Shown here: piece after piece, positions 1 through 10,384 of the stretch
Layout of the letters: each line of letters begins with the position of its first letter
Numbering within the stretch: position 1 is the stretch's first letter
Source: Bolinopsis microptera
Taxonomy: Eukaryota > Ctenophora > Tentaculata > Lobata > Bolinopsidae
Assembly: GCF_026151205.1 (NCBI RefSeq)
Contig: NC_087082.1
Location: 11,853,997-11,917,996 of the forward strand
Direction: 5' to 3'
DNA length: 64,000 bases
Notes under the pieces: model-generated
The model's database searches: none
What the model was told of the DNA's origin: nothing
What the model saw: only the letters and a program-made list of their open reading frames with translations
Made by a program: the position numbers and the translations under genes

Positions 1-1007
1 ACGAAATGGGAGTAAGTGTTCGGAGGGTCAGGACATGAGGATAAAGCTAAGGTCTCGATTTCAGCAAGACGGATTTCAGCTAGTTCAACAATGAGGGGGG
101 ATCCCATTGTACCACCTTCGTCTTGGGAGTAGAAGGAGCCGTTGAATTCAAGGTATGAGTTGTCAAGGCAAAAGTTGATAAGGGAGCCTATGGTGGTGGT
201 GGTGACATTGGAGGGAAGACGAGAGGGGTTCTGTTCAAAGGAGGAGATGACAGTTTTGAGGGCTAGGCGCATGTCACAGGAGGTGTACAAGGATTGGACG
301 TCTAAGGAGGCGTGGTAGTGGAAGGAGGGATTGAGAGAGGAGTCGAAGCGATGTTTGAAGTCGGAAGAGTCTTTGAGGCGTAAGGGGTTCTGGGCTAGGG
401 GTTTGAGGAAAGATGCGAGGACTTTGTGGAGGGCTTGGAGGGGGGTGTTGTAGAAGCTGACTACGGGACGGATAGGTGCGCCGGGTTTGTGTATCTTAGG
501 TTGTCCGTAAAGTTGAGGCCATCTAGGATGTAGGTTGCGCATCTTGTGGTATAGGTCGGTCGTGATCTTCTTGTCGGTGTGTAGTTTCTTGAGGACTTTC
601 TGTAGTTTAGTGGTAACGGATTGAGTGGGGTCTTTCGTTAAGAGGGTGTAACTACCTGAGGATAAGTGGTCGGTAACTTTGGTTATGTATTGATCGTGAG
701 TCAGTACAACAGTGGCGTTGCCCTTATCAGCAGGAAGAAATTTCAATTCAGATTTCTTAGATTTTAAAGATTTAAGAGCGGTACGTTGTTGTGGAGTCAA
801 ATTGTCGGTGGTCATGTCACGTTTATTGTCAAATTTAGATAATACAGAGGTGACCTGATATGTGGCTGAGGCTTCCATGCCTTCTCCTAGTTGTTTAGTG
901 ATATTCTGTATGAGGGAAGCCAGGTCGGGGGTAGGATCTGAGGTGGGTGTGGGTTTACTCTGTAATAAATGGCATAAAATTGAATTTTTGTTTAACTGAA
1001 TTTTTGT
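1..1007 (-). CDS. Penelope-like element reverse transcriptase, partial (runs off left edge)
   Basis: The reverse strand is open for about 335 codons, from just after a TAA near 1008 to the window edge. Reading it gives the Penelope-like signature series: LPADKGNATVVLTHDQY at about 690-740, YGQPKIHKPGAPIRPVVS at about 445-510, the motif A region ASLDVQSLYTSC around 300, and GGTMGSPL at 93-116. The YxDD motif and any GIY-YIG endonuclease would lie beyond the edge. Such elements copy RNA into DNA at chromosome breaks or ends. There is no convincing initiator Met before about residue 50 and the upstream sequence turns into satellite, so the copy is probably 5' truncated. The reading frame is intact throughout, so it may be fairly young. 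Assignment to the Penelope-like group rests on motif order and spacing; a LINE or retroviral enzyme would not have the LPADKGNATVV block. Confidence 0.88.
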
Positions 1008-1131
1008 TTAACTGAAAGTATTCTTAATCGGTGTATTTTTGGTCGCTGATTCCTATCACCCTCTATGGAGTAGGGTAAAAATTCTTCCCTGGAGAGTTAT
1101 AGGCACAAAACTGTTTTGGTCACATGACAGG

Positions 1132-1474
1132 CTATTTAACAGTATTTAGCCAAGTGTGTCTTGAAAAAGTCCACGACCACCTGTCCAGTTCCACTTTGAA
1201 ATTGTTGTTGATAATAGTAAATATCTGCGAGTGCGTGTATGTGGTACGGCCAATAGTAATGGATCTGAGAATATTCCCGTAGAAACATCTTCTGCCCGGA
1301 ATTTGAGACCTGGACCAACTCAAGGGATCCCTTAGAAACAAGGTAGACTTTCTGAATATGGGGCAGTTTTGAGCAATTGACCACTCCCTTTTCATGAACA
1401 CTAAACCCACATATCTCCACTTCTGATTGGAGAAAGGAGAACAACTTTGGTATGAAAATAAGGAGAATCATCAC
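1132..1474 (-). other. Unrecognised open frame of about 110 codons
   Basis: This reverse-strand frame lies between the retroelement and the satellite. Its composition is protein-like (mixed charged and aromatic residues, ending QVVVDFFKTHLAKYC then stop), but it begins at a non-ATG codon. Its first third overlaps a degenerate satellite unit, which argues against an expressed gene. I recognise no family. It could be the remnant of an older exon or element. Confidence 0.2.
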
Positions 1475-2345
1475 ATTAAAGGAGAATCATCACATTTAGG
1501 GGGGTAGAACATGGTTTCAAAGTCCTCACATTTAAGGTTGATGAGTTATATGACCACACCCTTTTGCGGTCTCGCGAGTAACAATTATCACACTTATTTC
1601 AGGATTTCTCAGCTTCTGATTGGAGTTAAGCGCTCATCTTGGGCAGAAAGATGGTCAGAAGCATCGCATTGACTGGGGTAGAGTATAGTTTTAAAGTCTA
1701 CAGATTTCAGATTGTTGAGATCTTAGGTCAAAACGTAATTTTACGCAATCACGCTCTCACGAGTCGCAATTAATGTACTTATCACAAGATATATCAGCTT
1801 CTGATGGGAGCTAAGCGCTCATCTTAGGCATAAACATAGTAAAGCATAGTTTTAAAGTCTACAGACTTCAGATTGTTGAGTTATTAGGTCAAAACGTAAT
1901 TTTACGCTCTCGCGAGTTCCAATTAATGTACTTATCACATTTCACACGATATCTCAGTTTCTGATGGGAGTTAAGCGCTCATGTTAGCCATGAAAATGGC
2001 CAGAAACATCACATTGAGTGGGGTAGAGCAAGGTTTCAAAGTTTATAGACTTCAGGTTGTTGAGTTATTGCGTCAAAACCTAATTTTACACTCTCGCGAG
2101 TCGCAATTAATGTACTTATCACAAGATATCTCAGCTTCTGATGGGAGCTAAGCGCTCATCTTGGGCATAAAAATGGTCAAAATCATCACATTTAGTGGGG
2201 TAGAGGATGGTTTTAAAGTCTACAGAGTACAGACTTCCAGGTTGTTAAGTTATTAGGTCAGACCCCATTTTTTACGCTCTCGCGAGTAGCGCCTGATGCA
2301 CTAAGTACAACCATCTGATGGAGCTAAGCGCTCATTTTAGGCATA
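1420..2345. repeat. Diverged tandem satellite, unit about 175 bp
   Basis: The landmark AAGCGCTCAT preceded by CTTCTGATGGGAG recurs at about 1628, 1813, 1973, 2150 and 2326, giving periods of 185, 160, 177 and 176 bp. A weaker partial unit sits at about 1420. Each unit also has GGGGTAGAG, TTTTAAAGTCTACAGA and a CTCTCGCGAGT palindrome. The copies differ by point changes and small indels, so the array is old. Confidence 0.85.
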
Positions 2346-2348
2346 AAA

Positions 2349-2471
2349 ATGTCTTCGAAAACTGGAAGAAGGTGCGGCGACTGTAAACGAGACATTTTCA
2401 TGAAAGGCTTTACTAGTGGGGCAAAGAGAACCCAAATAAACGGGCTCTCTAAGCCCACAAATTTGGACTAG
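2349..2471 (+). other. Small 40-codon ORF (MSSKTGRRCGDCKRD...)
   Basis: An ATG lies directly at the end of the last satellite unit. The frame reads a Lys/Arg-rich peptide with a CGDC pair and ends at TAG. The codon content looks coding, yet it is too short to place in a family and no splice sites are obvious. It could be chance, a short peptide or a fragment of a larger lost ORF. Confidence 0.2.
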
Positions 2472-4278
2472 CATAATGTAACAAGAAACATTTGATGTGT
2501 GACGTGTACAGGAATTGGGCCAATAAACGAATCGTATTTGTATGCCTACTATGATATCTTAGCAGCATGTTTATTTTAATCGCATTGTTATCCAACTATG
2601 AGTTCTACATTGATTATGGTATATTATATATTATTACAACATAACATTAACATTCCTTTATCACGACTTAACTTACGTACATTAAGTACTATTACTGTTT
2701 ACAATATATACATTAGTACTACTCTTATTTTACTCAATACTTTCATTTCGTGTTCTACTTTTTTTCATGTTATATTTCCTTGACCTCTGTGCTCTAAGGT
2801 GGAAAGAGAGAGAAAGGCAACGATCCAGTGTATCTATAATTGAATCAGTTACACTATTACACCATTTTGTTACCATTACTCAAAAAATTCGAATGTTGGC
2901 TGGATTGGATGATCAAATTAGAATAATGACTGGGCTCCCTGAACCGGCCCTGACTGGAATCTAATTAGGGCAAATTCCAAGCAATTTTAGGAGAAATCCC
3001 ATCCTGTAACTGATGCCTCACGTAATTGTAATAAAATTAATTCGCTGCACTCCTACTAACCATGGAGGATCTTAATTAATGGGAAAATGGTTCCGTTACA
3101 GATTGTATTACAACAAGAATTTCGCCGCGGTTAAACCACGCACGATCAATTTTCCCTACGATGTACTTGTATTATGTACCATTAACTCTTTCGAGTGAAA
3201 AGTGTGACTGGAAAAAAGTGCAACATATTTATGTATTATGTTTTTAATAAATGAGTGGGATTCGCGCATGGTAAAAATTGACGATTTATTTGACCAATGA
3301 AGCGCCGCGCGCATCAACAATAAATGAATCCAGAAAATTGCGGAAAATAACTTTGCGAAGGAGGAACGTCACTGTAATTAATTGACACATGGCTAGCGTC
3401 GCGCGCAGCATAACAGACGCTTCCAATACACATAATTATAGGGGAGTGGTCTATATTGCGAAGGAGCAGACTTTTGTCATCATCGTAGGACCGTCGGGCC
3501 ACCTCATATATCCAAACCCGATTACTTATTCCCTACGATCTTTTTGCCTTCGGCAAGAGTAGGGAAAAAAATTACATGATCATGCATCGGCCAAGAAGCG
3601 AATATCAGCGATATAAATTTTGGAACCAAGAACCGTTTAAAAGTTGTAGGACAAATTCAAGACACACTAGGCTACTCTATACTATGGTTAGTCCATATAC
3701 TGTTAAACACGAATTCGATTGTTTAGGGCTTGGGTTAGGGTTAGGGTTGAATTGTGGTTAGGGTTATGGATAGATTCGGGGTTATGGTTAGGGTTGGGAT
3801 TAGAGTTTATGTAAAACCGTTTTGTTCGGCTGCAAAACCATAAAAACCAAAGTCATGTGATAATTTTTGGGTGAGAATTAGTAAGAGCCCAATCTGATAG
3901 ACAATTTAAGTGGACCAGACTACATCCTGAGTAAAAATTTTGTAAAGGTTTTGAAATCTGCTAAAGTTTTCTTGTAGTATAATATATTGATTACTTTTAG
4001 GATCCATCTAAAAATCTAAGTGGTTAACCATCAAACAATTGATTGAAAAATCAAATTAGCAGTGATTTGTTTTCAACAAGTGTCGACACTGGCTGCAAAA
4101 AATTTAAATCGAATTACATAGCATATTATATGCTTACAATGATAATATTAATAAAGTTTTAACTTTTAGAAAGTTAATACTGTTTATAAAGGCTATTACA
4201 GCCAAAGTTAAAACTAATTTACAGATACTTTAAATGTGCACACTTAGATTATACTATCTATGATCGCTGATCAGCACA
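2472..4278. other. AT-rich intergenic stretch, no gene seen
   Basis: No frame longer than about 65 codons looks coding. The stretch holds telomere-like motifs at 3721-3805 (separate entry). It also holds a small hairpin near 3527-3566, with TTCCCTAC and GTAGGGAA arms around TTGCC TTC GGCAA. It ends in the 3' flank of the GPCR gene, where AATAAA-like signals fall near 4148. Confidence 0.6.
3721..3805 (+). repeat. Degenerate interstitial telomere-like TTAGGG motifs
   Basis: GGGTTAGGGTTAGGGTTG is followed by spaced GGTTAGGGTTATGG and GGTTAGGGTTGGG. The spacing is irregular and several units are mutated. TTAGGG is the usual animal telomere repeat, so this is either a short interstitial telomeric tract or chance enrichment. 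Confidence 0.6.
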
Positions 4279-5457
4279 TCAACTAGACTCCTTCACCTCT
4301 TTACATGTTTCCATTGCCATTGCTCTGAAAGCTACATTTTGAATTGTCATTGGGTTCACAGCATTAGCTCTTCTTATCGATTGCAGTCTTGTGCTGTTCA
4401 TTTGCTGCACTTGTGACACTATGGAGTTCATTTGTGCTGGCTGTTCCAGTCCTAGCAAAGAGTAAACAAGACCGGTTATGAATTTTTTGAACCGTGCATT
4501 GGTAACAGTATAGATTATGGGATTGCATGCAATATTCAGATAGTATGATTCTGTTTGCATGATGTAGAACCATGTTGGCATTTTAACCTGCAAAACTTGA
4601 AGCATTGCTCTCAGACATAGAGGTGTGACAGAAATTACAAATACCCATGAAACTGCAGACACAGTTATAATTGCATTCTTGCTAATTGCTCCCCTTTTAC
4701 CTGCTTTTCGTACGTACTTTGATGCAATGTAGAGAATAACAACGTTACTGACAACAATGAGCAAAACTGGGAGACCTCCAAAAAGTGTCACACAGGTAAT
4801 GGTATAAGCTAGCTGTCCTGGTTCTGCTGACAAACCTGAGGTGTTACATCCCAATATATAGGGATCGAAAAATGTATATTGTCCCATGATGAAGACTGCA
4901 TTCACTACAAAGATAATGGAGAATCCCCAGATGATTCCCATGATTATCTTTCCATGTTTCTTTCCCAAGTTTTGAGCTTCAAATGGTTTGAGCAGCACAA
5001 AAACCCTGTATCCAGAGATGGTGACCAATGTTAATAGCTCACAGAATGTCGGAATGTAACCGATAATTCCCTGAATAAAGCACATCGCCTCCCCAAGGAC
5101 CCACTTCTTGGTTATAGTTGTTATCAATATGGTCGTGCCAGACAAGAAGGCTATGAAGAAGTCTACAAATGCCAGATGTTCCAGAAAGATGAGTGACACC
5201 TTATCCATGCTTATTGCGTTAAACTTCAATGTCCCATAGAGTACAATGATGTTTCCTCCCATCGCGCAGATCAGCATCGGAACGTGGTAGATTATTATCA
5301 GTATGTAGGCCCAGTCTGGAAACTGGAGGTAGTCGTTGATGTCATCTATCCTGGTGATGTTTGCTGTGTCCACAAAGTTGAGTTTGACCATGCTTACTTC
5401 TAGAAATGAGGGTGAAGGTTTAGTTAGAATGATAATATTCTCAATAATTGTGCTCAT
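4279..5457 (-). CDS. Rhodopsin-like (class A) G-protein-coupled receptor, intronless
   Basis: A single uninterrupted exon encodes 392 residues from the ATG at 5455-5457 to TGA at 4279-4281. Seven hydrophobic spans fit a class A receptor. Landmarks are the TM1 Asn in MGGN (N69), the TM2 Asp in LAFVD (D99), the TM3 Cys (C126), which would pair with a Cys in extracellular loop 2 (about C204), the TM4 Trp (W177), the TM5 Pro (P230), the TM6 Pro in SVTPLC (P279), and NPIIY (312-316) in TM7. One NIT glycosylation sequon (N33) lies in the extracellular N-terminus. The usual DRY at the end of TM3 reads GYR here, which may alter the ionic lock and basal activity. The ligand cannot be told from sequence. 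It is transcribed away from the hydrolase gene beginning 145 bp further right. The cytoplasmic tail is Ser/Thr/Gln-rich without an obvious palmitoylation Cys. Confidence 0.9.
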   Translation of the reverse strand: MSTIIENIIILTKPSPSFLEVSMVKLNFVDTANITRIDDINDYLQFPDWAYILIIIYHVPMLICAMGGNIIVLYGTLKFNAISMDKVSLIFLEHLAFVDFFIAFLSGTTILITTITKKWVLGEAMCFIQGIIGYIPTFCELLTLVTISGYRVFVLLKPFEAQNLGKKHGKIIMGIIWGFSIIFVVNAVFIMGQYTFFDPYILGCNTSGLSAEPGQLAYTITCVTLFGGLPVLLIVVSNVVILYIASKYVRKAGKRGAISKNAIITVSAVSWVFVISVTPLCLRAMLQVLQVKMPTWFYIMQTESYYLNIACNPIIYTVTNARFKKFITGLVYSLLGLEQPAQMNSIVSQVQQMNSTRLQSIRRANAVNPMTIQNVAFRAMAMETCKEVKESS

Positions 5458-5602
5458 AATCTTCTCAGCTACTAACAATTTCTGATTCTGATGTGAAATT
5501 TTAAAAACCGAATTTTATGATAAAAGCTATATTGTATTAAGCTTGATTTTTACACCCAATCTTAAATAAGTAATAACAATAACCCTAAAACTGTTATAGG
5601 AG
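5458..5602. promoter_or_regulatory. 145-bp divergent intergenic region between GPCR and hydrolase
   Basis: The two start codons point away from each other with only this AT-rich gap between them. Unless distant 5' UTR exons exist, it must contain both leaders and promoters. I see no clear TATA pair or initiator. The inference of a shared bidirectional promoter rests on spacing only. Confidence 0.45.
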
Positions 5603-5734
5603 ATGGCCAATATAGCACAACTGGGGGCAACTGCTATGCTGGGCATTTCCGCTTATATGTTCCCCAGCCAGATAGTGAGGCTTCGCTCTCTCATTATGTT
5701 TGTTGTGGGCCACATTCTATATCACTTTGTTAAG
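5603..5734 (+). CDS. ABHD3-like: ABHD1/ABHD3-like alpha/beta hydrolase, exon 1 (N-terminal membrane anchor)
   Basis: This is the first of nine recognised exons of a membrane-anchored serine hydrolase. ATG is at 5603 in the context GAGATGG. The exon encodes 44 residues (MANIAQLGATAMLGISAYMF...) with two hydrophobic stretches that suit an N-terminal signal anchor, as in the ABHD1/ABHD3 family. It ends in AAG at a GT donor, phase 0. Vertebrate ABHD3 cleaves the sn-1 acyl chain of phosphatidylcholines with medium or oxidatively shortened chains; that function is known for the family and only inferred here. Exon phases across the nine pieces are mutually consistent (0, 2, 1, 2, 0, 2, 0, 0, 1) and give 344 codons. 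The product lacks the C-terminal 60 or so residues of the family, which carry the catalytic His, so the gene model is incomplete. The gene starts head-to-head with the GPCR. Confidence 0.85.
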
Positions 5735-5909
5735 GTTTGTCAATATAATTCTTGATTTGCTTTTCCTGATACTTATAATAGTCATGAAATTATAATATCC
5801 TAGACTTTCATTCATCGTATGTTTCTATTTGTTTTACTCAAAGAACAGTAAAATAAGTGAGTAATAATAAAACAACATAATGCTCTAACCGCCCTAATTC
5901 CTATTTCAG

Positions 5910-6079
5910 TCCTCCAAAAACCCTGAACTGTTAGGACAAGGTAAACTGAAGCAGATACTAGAAGAGTGTAGCACGGTGCTGACTGACACCTACTATCCTA
6001 CACCGTGGTGTTTAGGTCCACATCTTCACACTGTATTCAGGGTTCTCTTTCAACACGTACCCAAACTGAGACTCGAAAG
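5910..6079 (+). CDS. ABHD3-like: ABHD1/ABHD3-like hydrolase, exon 2
   Basis: The exon follows CTATTTCAG and ends at AG|GTAAG (170 nt, phase 0 in, 2 out). It encodes SSKNPELLGQGKLKQILEEC and then YYPTPWCLGPHLHTVF, the family's conserved YPTxWCxxxxxQT segment ahead of the hydrolase core. Intron 2 behind it is 9.7 kb and packed with repeats. Confidence 0.9.
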
Positions 6080-6379
6080 GTAAGAAAGTGAGACAAACAG
6101 GGTTTTAATAACAACGTTTTTAAAAGTTTTTAAAAAACCAGCAAAATGGCAGCAATAAAATGGTGACTTATTGTATCTCACATTTTTAATTAGGTCGACA
6201 AAGGTAATTGCAGCTGCGGTACCAACTTTCCTTTCTTTTCAATTAGACGATCAATTACCTTGTTAAATTTTCCTAAACTATCTACAGTTGAAACGAATGT
6301 CGAAAACAATGAAATATATTTATGAAATTATTTCCAATCACACACTGCTGCTTTAATACGATACGTCATAGCAGTTGTG

Positions 6380-6560
6380 AGGGAAGGGGGTGTGGGAGCC
6401 GGGGGTGTGGGAGCTGGGGGTGTGGGAGCCGGGGGTGTGGGAGCTGGGGGTGTGGGGGCTGGGGGTGTGGGAGCTGGGGGTGTGGGGGGGGTGTGGGAGC
6501 TGGGGGTGTGGGGGGTGTGGTAGCTGGGGGTGTGGGAGCTGGGGGTGTGGGAGGAGTTGG
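6380..6560. repeat. 15-bp G-rich minisatellite (GGGGGTGTGGGAGCT)n, quadruplex-prone
   Basis: About a dozen units of 15 bp are present with A/G and T/C variants, plus two shorter inserts around 6480-6520. Because 15 is a multiple of three, all six frames stay open and produce spurious Gly-Cys-Trp or Pro-rich ORFs. The closely spaced runs of 3-5 G on one strand favour G-quadruplex folding. The tract lies in hydrolase intron 2. Confidence 0.9.
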
Positions 6561-6640
6561 GGGAAGGGGCCGTTGTGGAGGGAGTAGAACAGTTCCCATG
6601 TCTCCTCCACAAGCCCACAATCCGCATAATTACAATTATA

Positions 6641-8011
6641 TTAAGGGGGGGTTCACCCTGATTTTTTTGTAAAACTTTGTTTCGAGATAGCAGTTGACCA
6701 ACAAACTAGGACCAGTGACCAACCTTTTGAGGGGGTCCCGGACCCCAACCGCCAAACGGTGCCCGCGGGGCAGCCACGCCCATATTTGGTCCATATCAGG
6801 CCCAATTTAGCCAAATACCCTGAACATGCCCAAAACCCAGATTTTAGGTGCTTTACTTGTAGCTAGTGGTCCCCTGGACTCGTATATGAAGTTTCATCAA
6901 GATTGGTCAAAAAATGACTGAGTTATGAGCTAAAAACTATATGCCCATATTTGGGCATACGCACTAAATTTGATCGATTTTGGCCCATGAATTGGTAAAT
7001 TATCAATATTTGTGAATGAAACTAACTTTATATGAAAGGTAAGCCTAAACTACACATTCTCTATGATTATCAGCTCAATATCTACCTAACTGTGGCTTCT
7101 GTGTTCAAATAATCGCAAAAAATGAACAAAATCGCCCATATCTCAGTTCGCGATATTTGCAAAACTGACTTCGCTCAAAACAATAGAACTCAATAGGGTT
7201 TCAATATTTTTTCATGAAATTTTCAGAATCAACGTAGAATTGTCTCATGACCTTAAAGCCTTAAGTTTTGGTACAGAATTTTGAGTTAGGCCTTTAAAAA
7301 AATTTGGCGGCCAAATTCTGAAAAACGCCCGGCAAATTTTAGAATTTGGCCGCCAAATTTTTTTAAAGGCCTAACTCAAAATTCTGTACCAAAACTTAAG
7401 GTCATGAGACAATTCTACGTTGATTCTGAAAATTTCATGAAAAAATATTGAAACCCTATTGAGTTCTATTGTTTTGTGCGAAGTCAGTTTTGCAAATATC
7501 GCGAACTGAGATATGGGCGATTTTGTTCATTTTTTGCGATTATTTGAACACAGAAGCCACAGTTAGGTAGATATTGAGCTGATAATCATAGAAAATGTGT
7601 AGTTTAGGCTTACCTTTCATATAAAGTTAGTTTCATTCACAAATATTGATATTTGACCAATTCATGGGCCAAAATCGATCAAATTTAGTGCGTATGCCCA
7701 AATATGGGCATATAGTTTTTAGCTCATAACTCAGTCATTTTTTGACCAATCTTGATGAAACTTCATATACGAGTCCAGGGGACCACTAGCTACAAGTAAA
7801 GCACCTAAAATCTGGGTTTTGGGCATGTTCAGGGTATTTGGCTAAATTGGGCCTGATATGGACCAAATATGGGCGTGGCTGCCCCGCGGGCACCGTTTGG
7901 CGGTTGGGGTCCGGGACCCCCTCAAAAGTTTGGTCACTGGTCCTAGTTTGTTGGTCAACTGCTATCTCGAAACCAAGTTTTACAAAAAAATCAGGGTGAA
8001 CCCCCCCTTAA
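6641..8011. mobile_element. 1.36-kb fold-back (near-perfect palindrome) element with TTAA flanks
   Basis: The sequence from 6645 to 8007 reads almost identically on both strands. It begins GGGGGGGTTCACCCTGAT and ends with its reverse complement, and the arms meet at about 7305-7345, where AAATTTGGCGGCCAAATT is mirrored. I found only scattered single-base mismatches between the arms (for example near 6680 and 6723). Both ends abut TTAA (6641-6644 and 8008-8011), the target duplication of piggyBac and Kolobok transposons. There is no transposase ORF, so this is a non-autonomous derivative made almost entirely of terminal inverted repeat. It sits in intron 2 of the hydrolase gene. Confidence 0.88.
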
Positions 8012-9369
8012 TCACGCTGGGTTAATTCACCACTTAGCCTGCATAAATCCACAATAGGGAACATTTAAAGAGAGATATTTCATTCCTGTGAACTAAATAA
8101 CCTAATTAAGAAAGAATTTCCAATCTTGTGTAAAATAAATATACCCGAAAATATCCCAAGAAATCTTGAATATTCTGATTTGGGAATAGGGGAAAATGTG
8201 GTGAGCTACCTAAGTTTCGCAATGATGTAAACAATAAATGGTTATAAATTGTAAAACGGTAAAGCTAACTGACATGACACTAATAACAATGTCACCAGCA
8301 TGTTCTGTGTGGGAAGCTGTAATTGAAAGGTGTTTCAGTTTTAGAGTATGTTTGAATTGTGTATTATTACACAATACACATTACATTACACATTATATGT
8401 GTAATGTGTAGGAGCATGTTTCTAGTGCACTGTGCAGTGTGCAGTGTGCAGTGTTCATCCACTTGAGGTGATGTTTAGTTATGCTCGTGCAACTAGCACT
8501 GTAGAGTGCGGTGTGCCCAGTTTTTAAAATAAATACCGATCTCCGGACAATGTAATAAATCCCGGACATTATTAAAACCGGACCGTCGGAAATTTTCACC
8601 TGACCGTTTCATTCACGGGAATATTTTCATTTGTTGAACAACTGTGTCGCTCGAGTTTCACTGAAAACACGTCATAGTTGTCAGAAAAAGTGTAAAGTTT
8701 GCATTCGAATTCACTCGAACATCTGAACTGCTGGACTGATTTCGGATGCATGCATTGCATAAGTTTATAAAATATCCGATACATTTATTATTGACGTAGT
8801 AAGGTCAGATTGACGTCCTCGTATGTGACCACCTAATATTATGCAGAGTTGTTGAAACTTACGAAGATCATTCTCTCTAAAGTCTAGACGTAGGAGAGAG
8901 ACAGTGTGTGTGTTTGTGGGGAGGCAATCTACTAATAAACATTGTGTACAGTCAAATTTACTAAACACACTCAGTTGCAGCTGGAGTAGTTTGGGCGGGA
9001 TTTAAGTGCAAATACATCGGAGATGTGTAGAAGTTATGACACGGAACTCCTGGGTGTTTTGGAATATTGACAAGCATTTAGCTGGGTTCCAGTAACTTTT
9101 ACAAAACTATTTTTTAAACAAATTGTTCTCACTCTTTCAGTTTTGGAGGAACCTAATACTATTATGTCATTTCCAAATACAGTGACTAGTAACCGCTGGC
9201 AATGTACCGCATTCGTTCCAGCCACGTGTTTACATTCAGTTAAATATTCTCTGCCAAATGTATTTCAACACCAGTCACAACTCCCCTCCAATCATATTCT
9301 CGTATTTTCAGCACTGTCAAATACCAGTCATGTACACCAGTAAAATACACCAGTAAAATACACCAGTAA

Positions 9370-9705
9370 GGCAGCTCTCTCTCTCTCTCTCCCTCCAGGT
9401 ATGACACACACTCTCGCCGTGTGGTAAACACATTAAAGCAGTACACCAGTAGTAATTACTTCCGGTACAACTCAAACATTCAAACTCAGGAGACCGAGCC
9501 AAGGATAGTTCAGGAGACCCAATTAGTTTGAGAGAGGGTGAGTCCAGGAGAGCGAATTAAATTGTGAGAGAGAGAGTCAGTAAACCTAGGGAGAGAGAGA
9601 GAGAGAGTCAGTAAACGACCGGGATCAAGATTTGGCCGGCGCGGGGGCCGGTATTGAAATCATGATCCCGGTTGGTTCCTGGAGAGAGAGAGAGAGAGAG
9701 AGAAA
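9370..9705. repeat. CT/GA microsatellites flanking a GC-rich hairpin
   Basis: CT runs near 9377-9392 are followed by GA runs at about 9590-9607 and 9680-9703. Between the GA runs, 9617-9672 folds as an imperfect hairpin: ACCGGGATCA and its partner TGATCCCGGT close a stem with GGCCGGC and GCCGG further in. Confidence 0.75.
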
Positions 9706-10352
9706 GTTCAGTTCAGTTTATCGGGTGATTAGATGCGTCAAACGCAATCTCATTACTGTTAGATTTACAGTAAATACAGTCATTTTATTAAAAGTATACT
9801 GTACAGTTTAAGATATTTTGTGCAATAATCTTCTTTCTCAAAGCTTGGAAAATTAGGTGGGTATTAGGTAAAATAACGACCACAAAAATAGCTTAATAAA
9901 ATGTAACAAACATCGAAATGTAAGAAGTCTAGTCAGACTATCAAAAGAGAGCTTTGAAAGTTTTAAATTGAATGGTTGTAATTGACCTCGCTAAAAGGTA
10001 CCCTATATTTAAACTTCAATTGATTAAAGTTACAAAAATATTAACTGTGGACTGTTGGTCACAAAATAGTAAGAACGAACAAATAAAAACATTAAATTCA
10101 ATTGACAAGGATATGGTTAGAGGACTGTTTTATCTAGAGAGCTAGAGGGCTGTGAGAACAGTTTGCCCTCACAGAGAAAAGTGTTGTTCGTTAAATTAAT
10201 TAGAGTCTTTACCAACAAATTACCGGTCATAAGTCTTATCACAGGAGTTTAGAAAACTAAGGGACAAATGTTGAGAAGTGTGGTTTTGTCTAGAGTTGGG
10301 CTAGGAATAGACAGGTTCAGGAACTGGACCTTTTCTATTTTAACTCTAATAA

Positions 10353-10384
10353 GCAGGTGCTGAGGTGCTGAGGTGCTGAGGTGC
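10353..10384. repeat. 10-bp tandem repeat GAGGTGCTGA, about 3 copies
   Basis: Three direct copies of GAGGTGCTGA plus a partial one occur in hydrolase intron 2. Confidence 0.8.

Noticed and set aside
6322-6672. Gly-Cys-Trp-rich and Pro-rich ORFs in several frames
   Set aside because: They arise from the 15-bp G-rich minisatellite, which is open in all frames and lies inside a hydrolase intron.
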